This document shows positions 1 through 8,115 of a DNA stretch of 64,000 nt, piece after piece. The notes under the pieces are model-generated. The model did not search any database, had not been told where the DNA came from, and saw only the letters and a list, made by a program, of their open reading frames with translations. The DNA lies in contig CAZJHS010000001.1 of NCBI GenBank assembly GCA_964545895.1, forward strand, positions 1 to 64,000. The letters are read 5' to 3'. Both the position numbers and the translations under genes were made by a program. Origin of the DNA: UBA6183 sp964545895 (GTDB lineage: Bacteria; Bacteroidota; Bacteroidia; UKL13-3). Each line of letters starts with the position of its first letter. Positions within the stretch are counted from its first letter, which is position 1.

Positions 1-1
1 C

Positions 2-247
2 ACTGTTATTGGCGATAATGAAATTACTATTTACCCTAACCCAACTGAGGGCCTTGTTAAAGTAATGCTAACAAATGCACTAAAAATTAGCGACATTAGT
101 ATATTAAATATGCAAGGGCAGGTAGTAATGAGTACTAGTAATCAAACTGAAATTGATTTGAGTAATATTCCAAACGGAATATACTTTATTCAAATAAAAG
201 ACGAGTACAACAGAAGTTTAATCAAAAAGCTAGCATTACATAAATAA
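2..247 (+). CDS. C-terminal end of a T9SS-exported protein (5' truncated)
   Basis: An open frame enters from the left edge and ends at 247. The visible 81 residues are a T9SS type A sorting domain: a YPNP motif near the start, a beta-rich core with the segment DISILNMQGQVV, a GIYFIQI strand and a basic end (IKKLALHK). Such domains direct passage through the outer membrane by type IX secretion and are then usually removed. The passenger domain lies outside the window, so its function is unknown. The stop is 10 nt before the next gene on the same strand, so this is probably an upstream member of the CotH/VTC operon. An ATG at 65 is internal to the domain and is not taken as the start. Confidence 0.85.
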   Translation, partial: TVIGDNEITIYPNPTEGLVKVMLTNALKISDISILNMQGQVVMSTSNQTEIDLSNIPNGIYFIQIKDEYNRSLIKKLALHK

Positions 248-257
248 AAACATCAAT

Positions 258-1268
258 ATGAAAAACCCAATAAAATTGCTCGTAGTATTGCTGTTACTTA
301 TAAATGGCACAACAACTTTTGCCAAAAAGGTAAAGTTTTCTGTAAACATGAAAGGCCAAACCATTAGTGCTAATGGCATTCATATTTCTGGTAATTTCCA
401 AACATTAGCGGGCTACCCAGGTGGCGATTGGCAATCTAATACTACACCACTTAGCAGAGAAACTGCTGATACCAATATTTATAGTGTGGTTGTTGATATT
501 CCGGCAAACCGTGCCTATCAGTATAAATTTGTAAATGGCGATTTATTTTACGAAGTAGAATTTGTACCAGAAGAATCTCGTGTGGGTTTCGATTTTATTG
601 ATAACCGTTGGGTATATATTGATTCGCTAACAACAGATACCACATTGGTTGGCCCATTTTTATTTGGTGGCAATGCTCCCGAAAATAAAAAACTTATTCG
701 TTTAAAAGTTGATTTACGAAATGTAACTGCCGCTGCAAATGGCATACATGTGGCTGGTAATTTTCAAAACTGGAGTTACAATTCGCACACCATGTATAGC
801 TTCAGTGGAACTACTTATGAGTTTCAAGCGTATGTAGATAGTAATACAACTGTTGAGTATAAATTTGTAAACGGTACACAACTTAGCGAGGCCGAAATTG
901 TGCCATCATCTTGTGCAAATCCTGCCGGAAATCGCCAAGTGGTAGTTACTGCTGATGTTGTTTTAGATTCGATTTGCTATGCTACTTGCGCTATTTGCGA
1001 AATAACAAGTGGAGTAACAGAGTACGTAACTAAAAACACGGTTCGTCTTTTTCCTAATCCATCAAACAACAACCCAACCTTACACACAGGCAATGCAGGT
1101 AGCTCGGTATTTATATTGGGTATTACCGGAAACCTCATTCAAAGCTATAATCATTTAGTAAGTGAAAGTATTGAACTTGATCAATCGCAATTAAAAACGG
1201 GTATGTACTTTATTAAAATAGTTGGCCCCAATGCCCAAGTACAAAAAATAAAATGGTTAGTTGAGTAA
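258..1268 (+). CDS. T9SS-exported protein with two carbohydrate-binding-like beta domains
   Basis: The 336-residue protein has a signal peptide (about residues 1-22, ending TTTFA). Two homologous beta-sandwich repeats follow, about 25-140 and 145-245. Both carry the pattern ANGIH(I/V)xGNFQ near the start and a YKFVNG strand later, which resembles CBM48/E-set or starch-binding modules. A Cys-containing linker (ICYATCAIC) precedes a T9SS type A sorting domain (FPNPSNNNP, about 262-336). It is probably surface-exposed or secreted and may bind glycan. It lies 10 nt after the preceding frame and 9 nt before the CotH gene, which suggests co-transcription. No catalytic motif is visible, so the carbohydrate-binding role is inferred from fold-like patterns only. 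Confidence 0.75.
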   Translation: MKNPIKLLVVLLLLINGTTTFAKKVKFSVNMKGQTISANGIHISGNFQTLAGYPGGDWQSNTTPLSRETADTNIYSVVVDIPANRAYQYKFVNGDLFYEVEFVPEESRVGFDFIDNRWVYIDSLTTDTTLVGPFLFGGNAPENKKLIRLKVDLRNVTAAANGIHVAGNFQNWSYNSHTMYSFSGTTYEFQAYVDSNTTVEYKFVNGTQLSEAEIVPSSCANPAGNRQVVVTADVVLDSICYATCAICEITSGVTEYVTKNTVRLFPNPSNNNPTLHTGNAGSSVFILGITGNLIQSYNHLVSESIELDQSQLKTGMYFIKIVGPNAQVQKIKWLVE

Positions 1269-1277
1269 ATCTGAACG

Positions 1278-3608
1278 GTGATAAACTACATCTTGATAAA
1301 AATATGTGCTAAAAGATTACACGTTAATCTAATGCTGTTAATAGCTATACTTAGTGTAGCTATTAACAGTAATGCGCAATCGTTTTACGATACAAATACA
1401 ATACAAAAAATAGAAATATACTTTGGCGCAAATAATTGGGACTATAGTTTAGATACTGCAAAAGCTGGTAATGATGATTATGTTTTTGCCGATAGTGTAT
1501 TTATTAACGGAATTAGGTTTGATAGTGTAGGCGTAAAATACAAGGGCAATAGTTCTTATGATGCAACTTATAGTAAAAACCCGCTTCATATTGAACTTGA
1601 TGCTTTTAAAGAGCAAGCTTACCAAGGATTTAAAGATATTAAATTAAGCAATGGATTTGGCGACCCATCTGTAGTGCGCGAGGTATTGGCTTACGATATA
1701 CTCAGAAATTACACCAAAGCGCCCTTATCTAATTTTGCACAGGTTTACATTAATCAAAAATACTACGGTGTTTTTTCAAACAGCGAAAGTATCAATAAAC
1801 CATTTTGTGCTAAATACTTTGGCTCAAATAACAACACCTTTATTAAGTGTAATCCTATTATAAATGCTGGTCCTAGTAGTAAGTGTAATCTTAAATTTAT
1901 AAATAACGACAGCACCTCGTATTATAATTTTTACGAAATGAAATCGGAAGGTGGTTGGGCTGATTTAATAAAGCTTTGCGATACCATTACCAATAATAGT
2001 GCAGCATTAGATAAAATAGTAAACGTTGACCGTGCTATTTGGATGTTGGTGTTTAATAACACCTTGGTAAATCTCGATAGTTACTCGGGAGCATTTGCTC
2101 AAAACTACTACTTGTATAAGGATAATCTGAATAGATTTAATCCCATTTTGTGGGACTTAAATATGTCGTTTGGTTCGTTTCCGTTTGCTGGTAGCCCAAG
2201 CAACGGTACCGGAAGTTTAAACCTTAGTGGCATGCAACAATTATCACCAACGTTACATGCATCGCACTCCGATTGGCCTTTAATAACAGCTATCTTAAGC
2301 AATCCAATTTACAAACGTAAATACATGGCGCACATGCGCACGTTGGTTAACCAAATGTTTACATCCAATTATTATCAAACCAAAGTAGCTACTTATCAAT
2401 CTTTATTGGATAGTGCAGTTTTATTAGATAGTAATTCATTTTACAATTACACCGATTTTTTAGGCGGACTAACCACCAACAAAGCAAACGGTAGCTTTAC
2501 AATTCCGGGCATTAGTAACTTAATGAGCGCACGTGCTGCCTATTTATTATCAACTACCGAGTTTCAGCAAACACCTCCCAACATAAGCATTGTTGCAGCA
2601 AGTAATAATTCACCTGCACTTTATGATACCATAAGCATTACCGCTAAAATAACCAATGCTACCTCAGCTGCTTTAAACTACAGAAGTAGCGAACAAGCAT
2701 TATTTACTACAATAAATTTGTATGATGATGGTGCGCATGGCGATGGTTTAGCCAATGATAGTATTTATGGCAACAACATAACGGTTACAAGTGTACAAAC
2801 GCAATACTACTTATATGCAGAAAATAGCAATGCAGGCATGTTTGCACCTGAGCGTGCAGAGCATGAATTTTATACTTTAAACATACCAATAAGCACCATA
2901 AATAAAGGCGAGATAATAATAAACGAAGTACTTGCCAATAATAAAAAAAGTGATTTAGATGAAACAGGTAATTATGAAGATTGGATTGAACTTTACAATA
3001 CAACCGACAGAGATATTAATTTATTTGGCCATTATTTAAGTGATGATTTTAATACTCCGCAACAGTTTACGTTTCCTTACGGAACAGTAATAAAAGCTCA
3101 TCAGTATTTAATGGTTTGGGCTGATGAAAAAAGAAACACCGCTAAATACTTACATGCTAATTTTAAACTAGCTACCGAAGGAGAACAAGTTGTACTTACC
3201 AGTGCAAAAGGCATTACAATTGATAGCGTAATTTTTGCTACTCAACAAGAGGATGTTTCTTGGGGAAGATGCCCAAGTACTACTGGTGCATTTACGTTTA
3301 TTGATGTGCCTACTTTTGAAGATGCCAATATATTTTGCACCGTAGGTTTAAGTGATTTATCATTAAACGCTACATATAAAATATACCCCAACCCTACTCG
3401 TAATTATTTATCTATTTTTACATCAAATAGGCAAGCAACTTGGGTAAGTATTTCTAATTTAATTGGCGAAAAAATAATAGATCAACCATTAAATCAAAAC
3501 AAAACAATACTTGATGTAAGTGCACTTACACCTGGCTTGTATGTATTAAGCATAAAGGACAATAACTTAAACTTGCTTAAAACAATTAAACTAATTATAC
3601 ATAACTAA
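1278..3608 (+). CDS. CotH kinase family protein with lamin-tail domain and T9SS signal
   Basis: This 776-residue secreted protein starts at a GTG; the signal sequence (hydrophobic LMLLIAILSVAI, cleavage near NSNAQ) fits that start, and an in-frame ATG at 1332 would shorten it. Residues about 40-430 look like a CotH kinase-like domain: KYKGNSSY, a VREVLAYDILR helix, VYINQKYYGVFSNSE, and the probable metal-binding ILWDLNMSFG. An Ig-like stretch (about 435-540), a lamin-tail domain beginning GEIIINEVLANNK (about 545-660) and a T9SS sorting domain (YPNPTRNY) follow. Known CotH proteins phosphorylate protein serines in the secretory or spore-coat context. Here it probably acts outside the cell. 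Its neighbours encode VTC and DUF4956 proteins, a combination seen with CotH in other bacteria. Confidence 0.85.
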   Translation: MINYILIKICAKRLHVNLMLLIAILSVAINSNAQSFYDTNTIQKIEIYFGANNWDYSLDTAKAGNDDYVFADSVFINGIRFDSVGVKYKGNSSYDATYSKNPLHIELDAFKEQAYQGFKDIKLSNGFGDPSVVREVLAYDILRNYTKAPLSNFAQVYINQKYYGVFSNSESINKPFCAKYFGSNNNTFIKCNPIINAGPSSKCNLKFINNDSTSYYNFYEMKSEGGWADLIKLCDTITNNSAALDKIVNVDRAIWMLVFNNTLVNLDSYSGAFAQNYYLYKDNLNRFNPILWDLNMSFGSFPFAGSPSNGTGSLNLSGMQQLSPTLHASHSDWPLITAILSNPIYKRKYMAHMRTLVNQMFTSNYYQTKVATYQSLLDSAVLLDSNSFYNYTDFLGGLTTNKANGSFTIPGISNLMSARAAYLLSTTEFQQTPPNISIVAASNNSPALYDTISITAKITNATSAALNYRSSEQALFTTINLYDDGAHGDGLANDSIYGNNITVTSVQTQYYLYAENSNAGMFAPERAEHEFYTLNIPISTINKGEIIINEVLANNKKSDLDETGNYEDWIELYNTTDRDINLFGHYLSDDFNTPQQFTFPYGTVIKAHQYLMVWADEKRNTAKYLHANFKLATEGEQVVLTSAKGITIDSVIFATQQEDVSWGRCPSTTGAFTFIDVPTFEDANIFCTVGLSDLSLNATYKIYPNPTRNYLSIFTSNRQATWVSISNLIGEKIIDQPLNQNKTILDVSALTPGLYVLSIKDNNLNLLKTIKLIIHN

Positions 3609-3615
3609 ACACATC

Positions 3616-4026
3616 ATGAATAAAGTTTTAACCAAAATGAGTTATGCGCTTTTATTGGCATGCACATTGATTTTTGCCAGTTGCGAAAAACCAGAAGGTG
3701 AAGGGGGCGAAGCCACCATTAAAGGTAAAGTGTGGGTTGAAAATTGGAACAATACCTTTACCGTAAAACTATCAGAATATGCAGGTGCCGATGCCGAGGT
3801 ATATATCATATATGGTTCGCAAACTGGTGTGGGCGACAGAATACGTGCTAATTACAATGGCGAGTATGAGTTTAAATACTTAAGAGAAGGAAACTACAAA
3901 GTTTACGTATACTCTAAAGATACTACTTTGCAATCGCCATCTGGGCAAGTAGCCATGATTAAAGAAGTAAAAATTACTTCTAAAAATCAAACCGTTGATG
4001 TACCTCAAATTACTATTTACGAATAA
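3616..4026 (+). CDS. Small lipoprotein with carboxypeptidase-regulatory-like fold
   Basis: This 136-residue protein has a lipoprotein signal peptide with lipobox FASC (lipidated Cys23). It continues with GGEATIKGKVWVEN, a tyrosine-rich beta domain containing NGEYEFKYLREGNYKVYVYS, and ends in short strands. The pattern resembles the carboxypeptidase regulatory-like or SdrD B-like beta-sandwich, a common accessory fold in Bacteroidota envelope proteins. It is probably anchored in the outer membrane or periplasmic face. It sits 7 nt after the CotH gene and 9 nt before the next gene, inside the operon. A specific role is unknown. Confidence 0.7.
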   Translation: MNKVLTKMSYALLLACTLIFASCEKPEGEGGEATIKGKVWVENWNNTFTVKLSEYAGADAEVYIIYGSQTGVGDRIRANYNGEYEFKYLREGNYKVYVYSKDTTLQSPSGQVAMIKEVKITSKNQTVDVPQITIYE

Positions 4027-4035
4027 CTATTACAC

Positions 4036-4509
4036 ATGAAAAAATTAGGACTCCTTATGCTGTTATTATCGTTTACTGTGTTGGGTTTTGCCCAAGGCAA
4101 AAAAATGGTAAAGAAGCTTAAAATTAAATCGGTGGTTGAAACCGAAACAGAAAAAGGCAAAACTATTACCGATAATAAATCTGTTTTTAATGCTGCTGGC
4201 TTGGTGGTTGAAAAAATTAACTACAATAAAGAAGGCGTAATAAAATCAATTCATCGATACAAATACAATAAAGACAATGACGAAATTGAAGAAGCTATTT
4301 ACGATGCTGCCAATCAGCTAAAAGAAAAAAAAGTACAGCTATATAACGCCCTTGGCGAAAAAATAGAAGAAATTACCTACGATGGGAATTTAGCCATTAT
4401 TAAACGTAGTGTATACACATACAATGCTGCTGGATTAAAAACAGAGCGTAAAACGTATGATGGAAAAGGCAATTTAATCAGTGTTAAAAAATTTACGTAC
4501 GAGTTTTAA
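4036..4509 (+). CDS. Secreted small repeat protein (RHS/YD-like repeats)
   Basis: The 157-residue protein has a signal peptide ending GFAQ (residues 1-20). The rest is a chain of about four or five degenerate repeats of roughly 20 residues. Each carries a pattern such as YNAAGLKTERKTYDGKGNL or YNALGEKIEEITYDG, i.e. aromatic-N-x2-G-x9-Y-D, which resembles RHS/YD repeats and similar beta-hairpin repeats. It lacks any toxin or core domain, so it is not an RHS toxin. It is probably periplasmic or surface-located, with unknown partner. It is placed between the CotH-associated lipoprotein and the VTC gene, whose start is 1 nt past its stop. Confidence 0.7.
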   Translation: MKKLGLLMLLLSFTVLGFAQGKKMVKKLKIKSVVETETEKGKTITDNKSVFNAAGLVVEKINYNKEGVIKSIHRYKYNKDNDEIEEAIYDAANQLKEKKVQLYNALGEKIEEITYDGNLAIIKRSVYTYNAAGLKTERKTYDGKGNLISVKKFTYEF

Positions 4510-4510
4510 A

Positions 4511-5281
4511 ATGACAAATCAGGTAGTACATTTATTAAGCAACTTCTCTCCTATTTCGTTAACCGAAATGGATAGTGTCAAACTCATGAATCGTACCGAC
4601 CGAAAATTCTCATTTCATTTATCAAAACTACCTGAGTTATTAGAGCTTATTAAACCTTTTTATAGGGTGCTTGAAATTGAAAATAACAGGGTAAGTAAAT
4701 ACAAATCGTTATACTTTGATACGCCTAATTATAACCTTTATCTCGATCATCATAATGGACGATTAAACAGGTATAAAATACGACATCGAACTTATGTTGA
4801 AAGTAACTTAGGATTTTTAGAAGTGAAATTTAAAAACAACAAAGGACGAACAAATAAAACCCGCATCAAGCAACAACAACACGATGATTTAACACCTACT
4901 CCAACACAAAATTTTTTAAACAATCATCAACCATTAAATCAATTAAATTTAGTACCAGTTATTTGGGTAAACTATAGCCGTATTACACTAGTAAACCTGC
5001 AACATGGCGAGCGCTTAACCATCGACATAGGTCTTGAATTTATTACCACACAAAATCAAGCCAAGTATCAAAATTTAGTAATTGCCGAGTTAAAACAAGA
5101 TGGCAAAAAACAATCTCCGTTTTTCGATGCGGTAAAAAAGCTTCACTTACGCAAAGGCTCAATCAGTAAATATTGCATGGGTATAGCTTTAACCTGCAAA
5201 AACGTAAAATCAAACAATTTTAAACCAGCCATTCATTACCTAAATCATATCAATAACCAACATGTTACTACAAATAATTAA
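4511..5281 (+). CDS. VTC-domain polyphosphate polymerase family protein
   Basis: This 256-residue protein matches the VTC (polyphosphate polymerase) domain, a tunnel-shaped triphosphate-tunnel fold. Visible signature residues are the basic RTDRKFSFH near the N-terminus, YKSLYFDTPN, the RYKIRHRTY strand, FLEVKFKNNKGRTNKTR, an acidic-basic pair in VIAELKQDG, and SKYCMGIAL near the end. These correspond to the basic tunnel and metal-binding positions of yeast Vtc4, so activity looks intact. The ATG at 4511 directly follows the preceding stop and gives the natural N-terminus; an upstream in-frame start at 4481 would overlap that gene. The last 20 nt overlap the DUF4956 gene, implying translational coupling. 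Phosphate polymer synthesis is inferred from family, not demonstrated. Confidence 0.85.
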   Translation: MTNQVVHLLSNFSPISLTEMDSVKLMNRTDRKFSFHLSKLPELLELIKPFYRVLEIENNRVSKYKSLYFDTPNYNLYLDHHNGRLNRYKIRHRTYVESNLGFLEVKFKNNKGRTNKTRIKQQQHDDLTPTPTQNFLNNHQPLNQLNLVPVIWVNYSRITLVNLQHGERLTIDIGLEFITTQNQAKYQNLVIAELKQDGKKQSPFFDAVKKLHLRKGSISKYCMGIALTCKNVKSNNFKPAIHYLNHINNQHVTTNN

Positions 5282-5912
5282 CGAATTACCTGCTGCCGAA
5301 AACCTTTCAACAGGGGCTGATGCGCTGCAAAAACTAATTACCAAATTTGGATTTAGGTTACTTATTGATTTTGTGAGTGTTTTTATACTTATTAGGTTGG
5401 TGTATTACCCAGTTTATAAAAAAACTGAGCTATTCTTTACCTTCTTTATTTTTAATGTGGTGATATTCTTAATTTGCTTTTTACTAAACAAAGTAGATTT
5501 AAGCATGGGCGCTGCCTTTGGTTTATTTGCTGTATTTAGCATGCTTAGGTACCGTACAGAGGATATTAGTTTAAAAGACATGACTTACCTGTTTTTGGTA
5601 ATTGCTATGGGTTTGGTTGCAGCAGTTTCAAAAATTAAAGATGCCAGCGATTATTATGAGTACCTATTTTTAATTTTAGTTAATGCCGTACTTATTTTAC
5701 TTACCTTTTTAATGGAGAGTAAATTGTTTATGAGATCAGAAACTATTAAAACAATTTACTACGAAAATATTGAGTTGGTTAAGGCAGGTAAAGAGCAAGA
5801 GTTATTGCAGGATATTAGAAACAGAACAGGATTAAACGTACACCGAGTGTATGTACAGCGCATTGATTTTTTAAAAGATGCTGCTTCCATTAAAATTTAT
5901 TACTACGAATAG
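5262..5912 (+). CDS. DUF4956 integral membrane protein
   Basis: The 216-residue protein has four or five hydrophobic helices between about residues 30 and 155 and a soluble C-terminal part of about 60 residues. The segment GAAFGLFAVFSMLRYRTEDIS, split over a helix end, and the following SLKDMTYLFLVIAMG are the hallmark of DUF4956, a family repeatedly found beside VTC-domain genes. It probably acts as a membrane partner or channel for the VTC protein, which lacks membrane segments of its own. The start overlaps the VTC gene by 20 nt in another frame. The biochemical role of DUF4956 is not known. Confidence 0.8.
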   Translation: MLLQIINELPAAENLSTGADALQKLITKFGFRLLIDFVSVFILIRLVYYPVYKKTELFFTFFIFNVVIFLICFLLNKVDLSMGAAFGLFAVFSMLRYRTEDISLKDMTYLFLVIAMGLVAAVSKIKDASDYYEYLFLILVNAVLILLTFLMESKLFMRSETIKTIYYENIELVKAGKEQELLQDIRNRTGLNVHRVYVQRIDFLKDAASIKIYYYE

Positions 5913-5919
5913 TTAATCC

Positions 5920-6594
5920 ATGAAAAATATTCTTTTCATCCTTATTTTATTTAGCTCCTCGCTAAACGCTATTGCCCAGCAATACGTGGATGATGCTGCC
6001 ATTTGGGTAAACATTTATGTAGAAAAAAAACTCAACAAACATGTTGATTTGCACTTAAATCAACAAAATAGATTTAACGATAATGTTACTGAGCATGGTA
6101 ACTCTTATGCCGATTTGGGGTTAACCTATAATTTCAATAAACACATTTCGCTTATGGCCGATTATGTGTTTATTGAACGCAGAAAACTTGACAACACATA
6201 CAGCACACGCCACCAATTTTACGCTGCATTTACCGCAAAAAAAGAGTGGGGTAAATGGAAATTTATTTACCGTAATATGCTTCAATCGCAAGTAAAAAAT
6301 GTTTATTCTAGTTATGATGGCGCAGTGCCTGTTTGGTTCAACAGAAATAAACTCACCATAAAATATCAGCTTAATAAACATTTTACTTTTTATACCGCCC
6401 AAGAACTGTATTTACCACTTTACCAAGCTCAAAACAAAGGATTAAATCGTTCTCGTACTTTTGGTGGTTTATTTTATAAACTTACTAAACACACCGAGTT
6501 AGAAGGCTATTTTCTATATCAACACGAGTTAAATGCATTTGGCCCAACCAACCGAGTTTTTGTTTACGGCATAGGTATCGAACATAAATTTTAA
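5920..6594 (+). CDS. DUF2490-like outer-membrane beta-barrel protein
   Basis: This 224-residue protein has a cleavable signal peptide ending NAIAQ (about residues 1-20). The rest is alternating amphipathic strands ending in an aromatic residue (HKF). The start DDAAIWVNIYVEKKLNKHVD and later LNQQNRFNDN match DUF2490, a family of predicted small outer-membrane barrels. It lies 7 nt after the DUF4956 gene and is the last member of the operon. It may provide an outer-membrane route or anchor for the CotH/VTC locus. That link rests on gene order only. Confidence 0.75.
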   Translation: MKNILFILILFSSSLNAIAQQYVDDAAIWVNIYVEKKLNKHVDLHLNQQNRFNDNVTEHGNSYADLGLTYNFNKHISLMADYVFIERRKLDNTYSTRHQFYAAFTAKKEWGKWKFIYRNMLQSQVKNVYSSYDGAVPVWFNRNKLTIKYQLNKHFTFYTAQELYLPLYQAQNKGLNRSRTFGGLFYKLTKHTELEGYFLYQHELNAFGPTNRVFVYGIGIEHKF

Positions 6595-6625
6595 GCTGTT
6601 TGCAATAGCATCTTTTTAATTATTG

Positions 6626-6633
6626 TATCTTAG
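6626..6633 (+). promoter_or_regulatory. Possible -7 element of the Sua5/YrdC operon
   Basis: TATCTTAG is one mismatch from the Bacteroidota -7 consensus TAnnTTTG and lies 4 nt before the ATG at 6638. A TTTG at 6599-6602 is 23 nt upstream, slightly farther than usual. This placement supports the ATG at 6638 over an in-frame TTG at 6623. Moderate to weak evidence. Confidence 0.35.
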
Positions 6634-6637
6634 CGGT

Positions 6638-7252
6638 ATGTTAGTTTCACTTCATCCGCAAAACCCTAATCCACGCGATTTAAAAAAGGTATTAGAATTA
6701 CTTCAAAAAGATGGCGTTATCATTATACCAACGGATACCATATATGCCATGGCATGCAAACTTGATAGTAAAAAAGCTATTGAACGCATGGCGCGTATTT
6801 CGGGTAAAAAAACAGAAAAGATAAACTTCTCATTAATTTGCTCCGATTTATCCAATATTGCTGATTATACGGCCAATATTGATCGAGCTGTTTTTCGTTT
6901 ACTTAAAAACAATTTACCTGGCCCTTTTACCTTTATTTTAAAAGCCAATACAAGTGTTACCAAATACTTTAGTGGCACTAAAAAAACCATTGGTATACGT
7001 GTGCCAGATAATGCTATTGCACAAACTATTATTAAAGAACTTGGCATTCCACTTGTTGTTACCACTATCCATCACGAGGATGAAATATTAGAATACATGA
7101 CCGACCCAGATGAAATAGAAACTAAATTTGGCCACACGGTAGATTGTGTAATTGATGGTGGTGCTGGTGGCAATATTCCATCAACCATTATTGATTGCAG
7201 CGATGATGATATTACAATTGTTAGACAAGGTAAAGGTGTAATTAACGAGTAA
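6638..7252 (+). CDS. L-threonylcarbamoyladenylate synthase (Sua5/YrdC family)
   Basis: The 204-residue enzyme makes threonylcarbamoyl-AMP from threonine, bicarbonate and ATP, the first step of the t6A37 tRNA modification. Family features are GVIIIPTDTIYAMACKLDSK near the N-terminus, the central LPGPFTFILKA strand and the nucleotide-pocket segment KKTIGIRVPDN; the ending TIVRQGKG is also typical. It is the short YrdC form without the Sua5 C-terminal domain. The ATG at 6638 is preferred to a TTG 15 nt upstream. The stop is 2 nt before the next gene, so the two are probably co-transcribed. Confidence 0.85.
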   Translation: MLVSLHPQNPNPRDLKKVLELLQKDGVIIIPTDTIYAMACKLDSKKAIERMARISGKKTEKINFSLICSDLSNIADYTANIDRAVFRLLKNNLPGPFTFILKANTSVTKYFSGTKKTIGIRVPDNAIAQTIIKELGIPLVVTTIHHEDEILEYMTDPDEIETKFGHTVDCVIDGGAGGNIPSTIIDCSDDDITIVRQGKGVINE

Positions 7253-7254
7253 AA

Positions 7255-8115
7255 ATGGTTATGATTAAAAGGTATGTTGCCATTGTGTGCAACCCCAAGT
7301 CAGGTAAAGGTAAACCACTAAAAGTACTTGCTCAATTCGAAAATTTCTTAAGCCAACACGGTTTTTTATATCAAACTTACATACACAACATGCCCAAACA
7401 CCTTAACGGCTTTACCGATTTGGTAATTTTAGGGGGTGATGGAACTGTAAACTATGTAATCAATCACTTTAAAGATATAACCATTCCTATCGGAATAATT
7501 GCGTGTGGAACTGGTAATGACATGGCCAAAAGCATGCATGCCAAACGGAATTTACAACAGCAATTTGAGGCCGTAATTTTTGGCAAAGAACAACAAGTTG
7601 ACGCAGGAATTTGCAACGACAAATTGTTTTTAAATGGTGTAGGTATTGGGTTTGATGGTTGGGTGGTAAAACGACTGTTAGCTAAGCGCATTTTTAATGG
7701 CAAAGCAGCATATTATAGCACAGTACTAACGTTATTGGCTTTTTACAAAGAAAGTAGCGTAACCATTTGTGTTGATGATATTACATTTAATGCCAATTTA
7801 TTTATGCTTAGCGCAGCAAATTTTCAAACTTATGGTGGCGGATTTAGAGTGGCACCACATGCCATTACCGATGATGGATTATTGGATATAATAACCATTA
7901 GTAAACTTCCTTTTTGGAAACGATTAAAGTATTTACCTGTGATAGAAAAAGGGCATCATTTAAACGCCAAATTACCCTTTGTGCAATTTCATCACAGTAA
8001 AAAATTAACGCTAACAGCAACCAAAACATTACATGCACATTTAGATGGTGAACACATGGAATCCCATGAGTTTAGCATACAAATTCTGCCTCATAAATAT
8101 ACGTTCCGCTTCTAA
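7255..8115 (+). CDS. Diacylglycerol kinase family lipid kinase
   Basis: This 286-residue protein has the catalytic domain of the DgkB/YegS/LCB5 family, which phosphorylates lipids such as diacylglycerol. Visible motifs are CNPKSGKGK near the N-terminus, the nucleotide-binding GGDGTVNYVI, and IACGTGNDMAKS. The C-terminal beta domain has ANFQTYGGGFRVAPHA and the metal or lipid-site LLDIITIS. There is no signal peptide, so it acts at the cytosolic membrane face. A second ATG two codons in (7261) is equally possible. The stop overlaps the next start by one base. The exact lipid substrate cannot be read from the sequence. Confidence 0.85.
   Translation: MVMIKRYVAIVCNPKSGKGKPLKVLAQFENFLSQHGFLYQTYIHNMPKHLNGFTDLVILGGDGTVNYVINHFKDITIPIGIIACGTGNDMAKSMHAKRNLQQQFEAVIFGKEQQVDAGICNDKLFLNGVGIGFDGWVVKRLLAKRIFNGKAAYYSTVLTLLAFYKESSVTICVDDITFNANLFMLSAANFQTYGGGFRVAPHAITDDGLLDIITISKLPFWKRLKYLPVIEKGHHLNAKLPFVQFHHSKKLTLTATKTLHAHLDGEHMESHEFSIQILPHKYTFRF

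Noticed and set aside
548..745. 65-codon minus-strand frame inside the carbohydrate-binding-like gene
   Set aside because: It lies wholly opposite a supported coding frame with a signal peptide and repeat domains, and has no start context or recognised motif.
4481..4510. Ten-codon upstream extension of the VTC gene
   Set aside because: It overlaps the stop of the preceding gene and is not needed; the ATG at 4511 gives a natural N-terminus directly after that stop.
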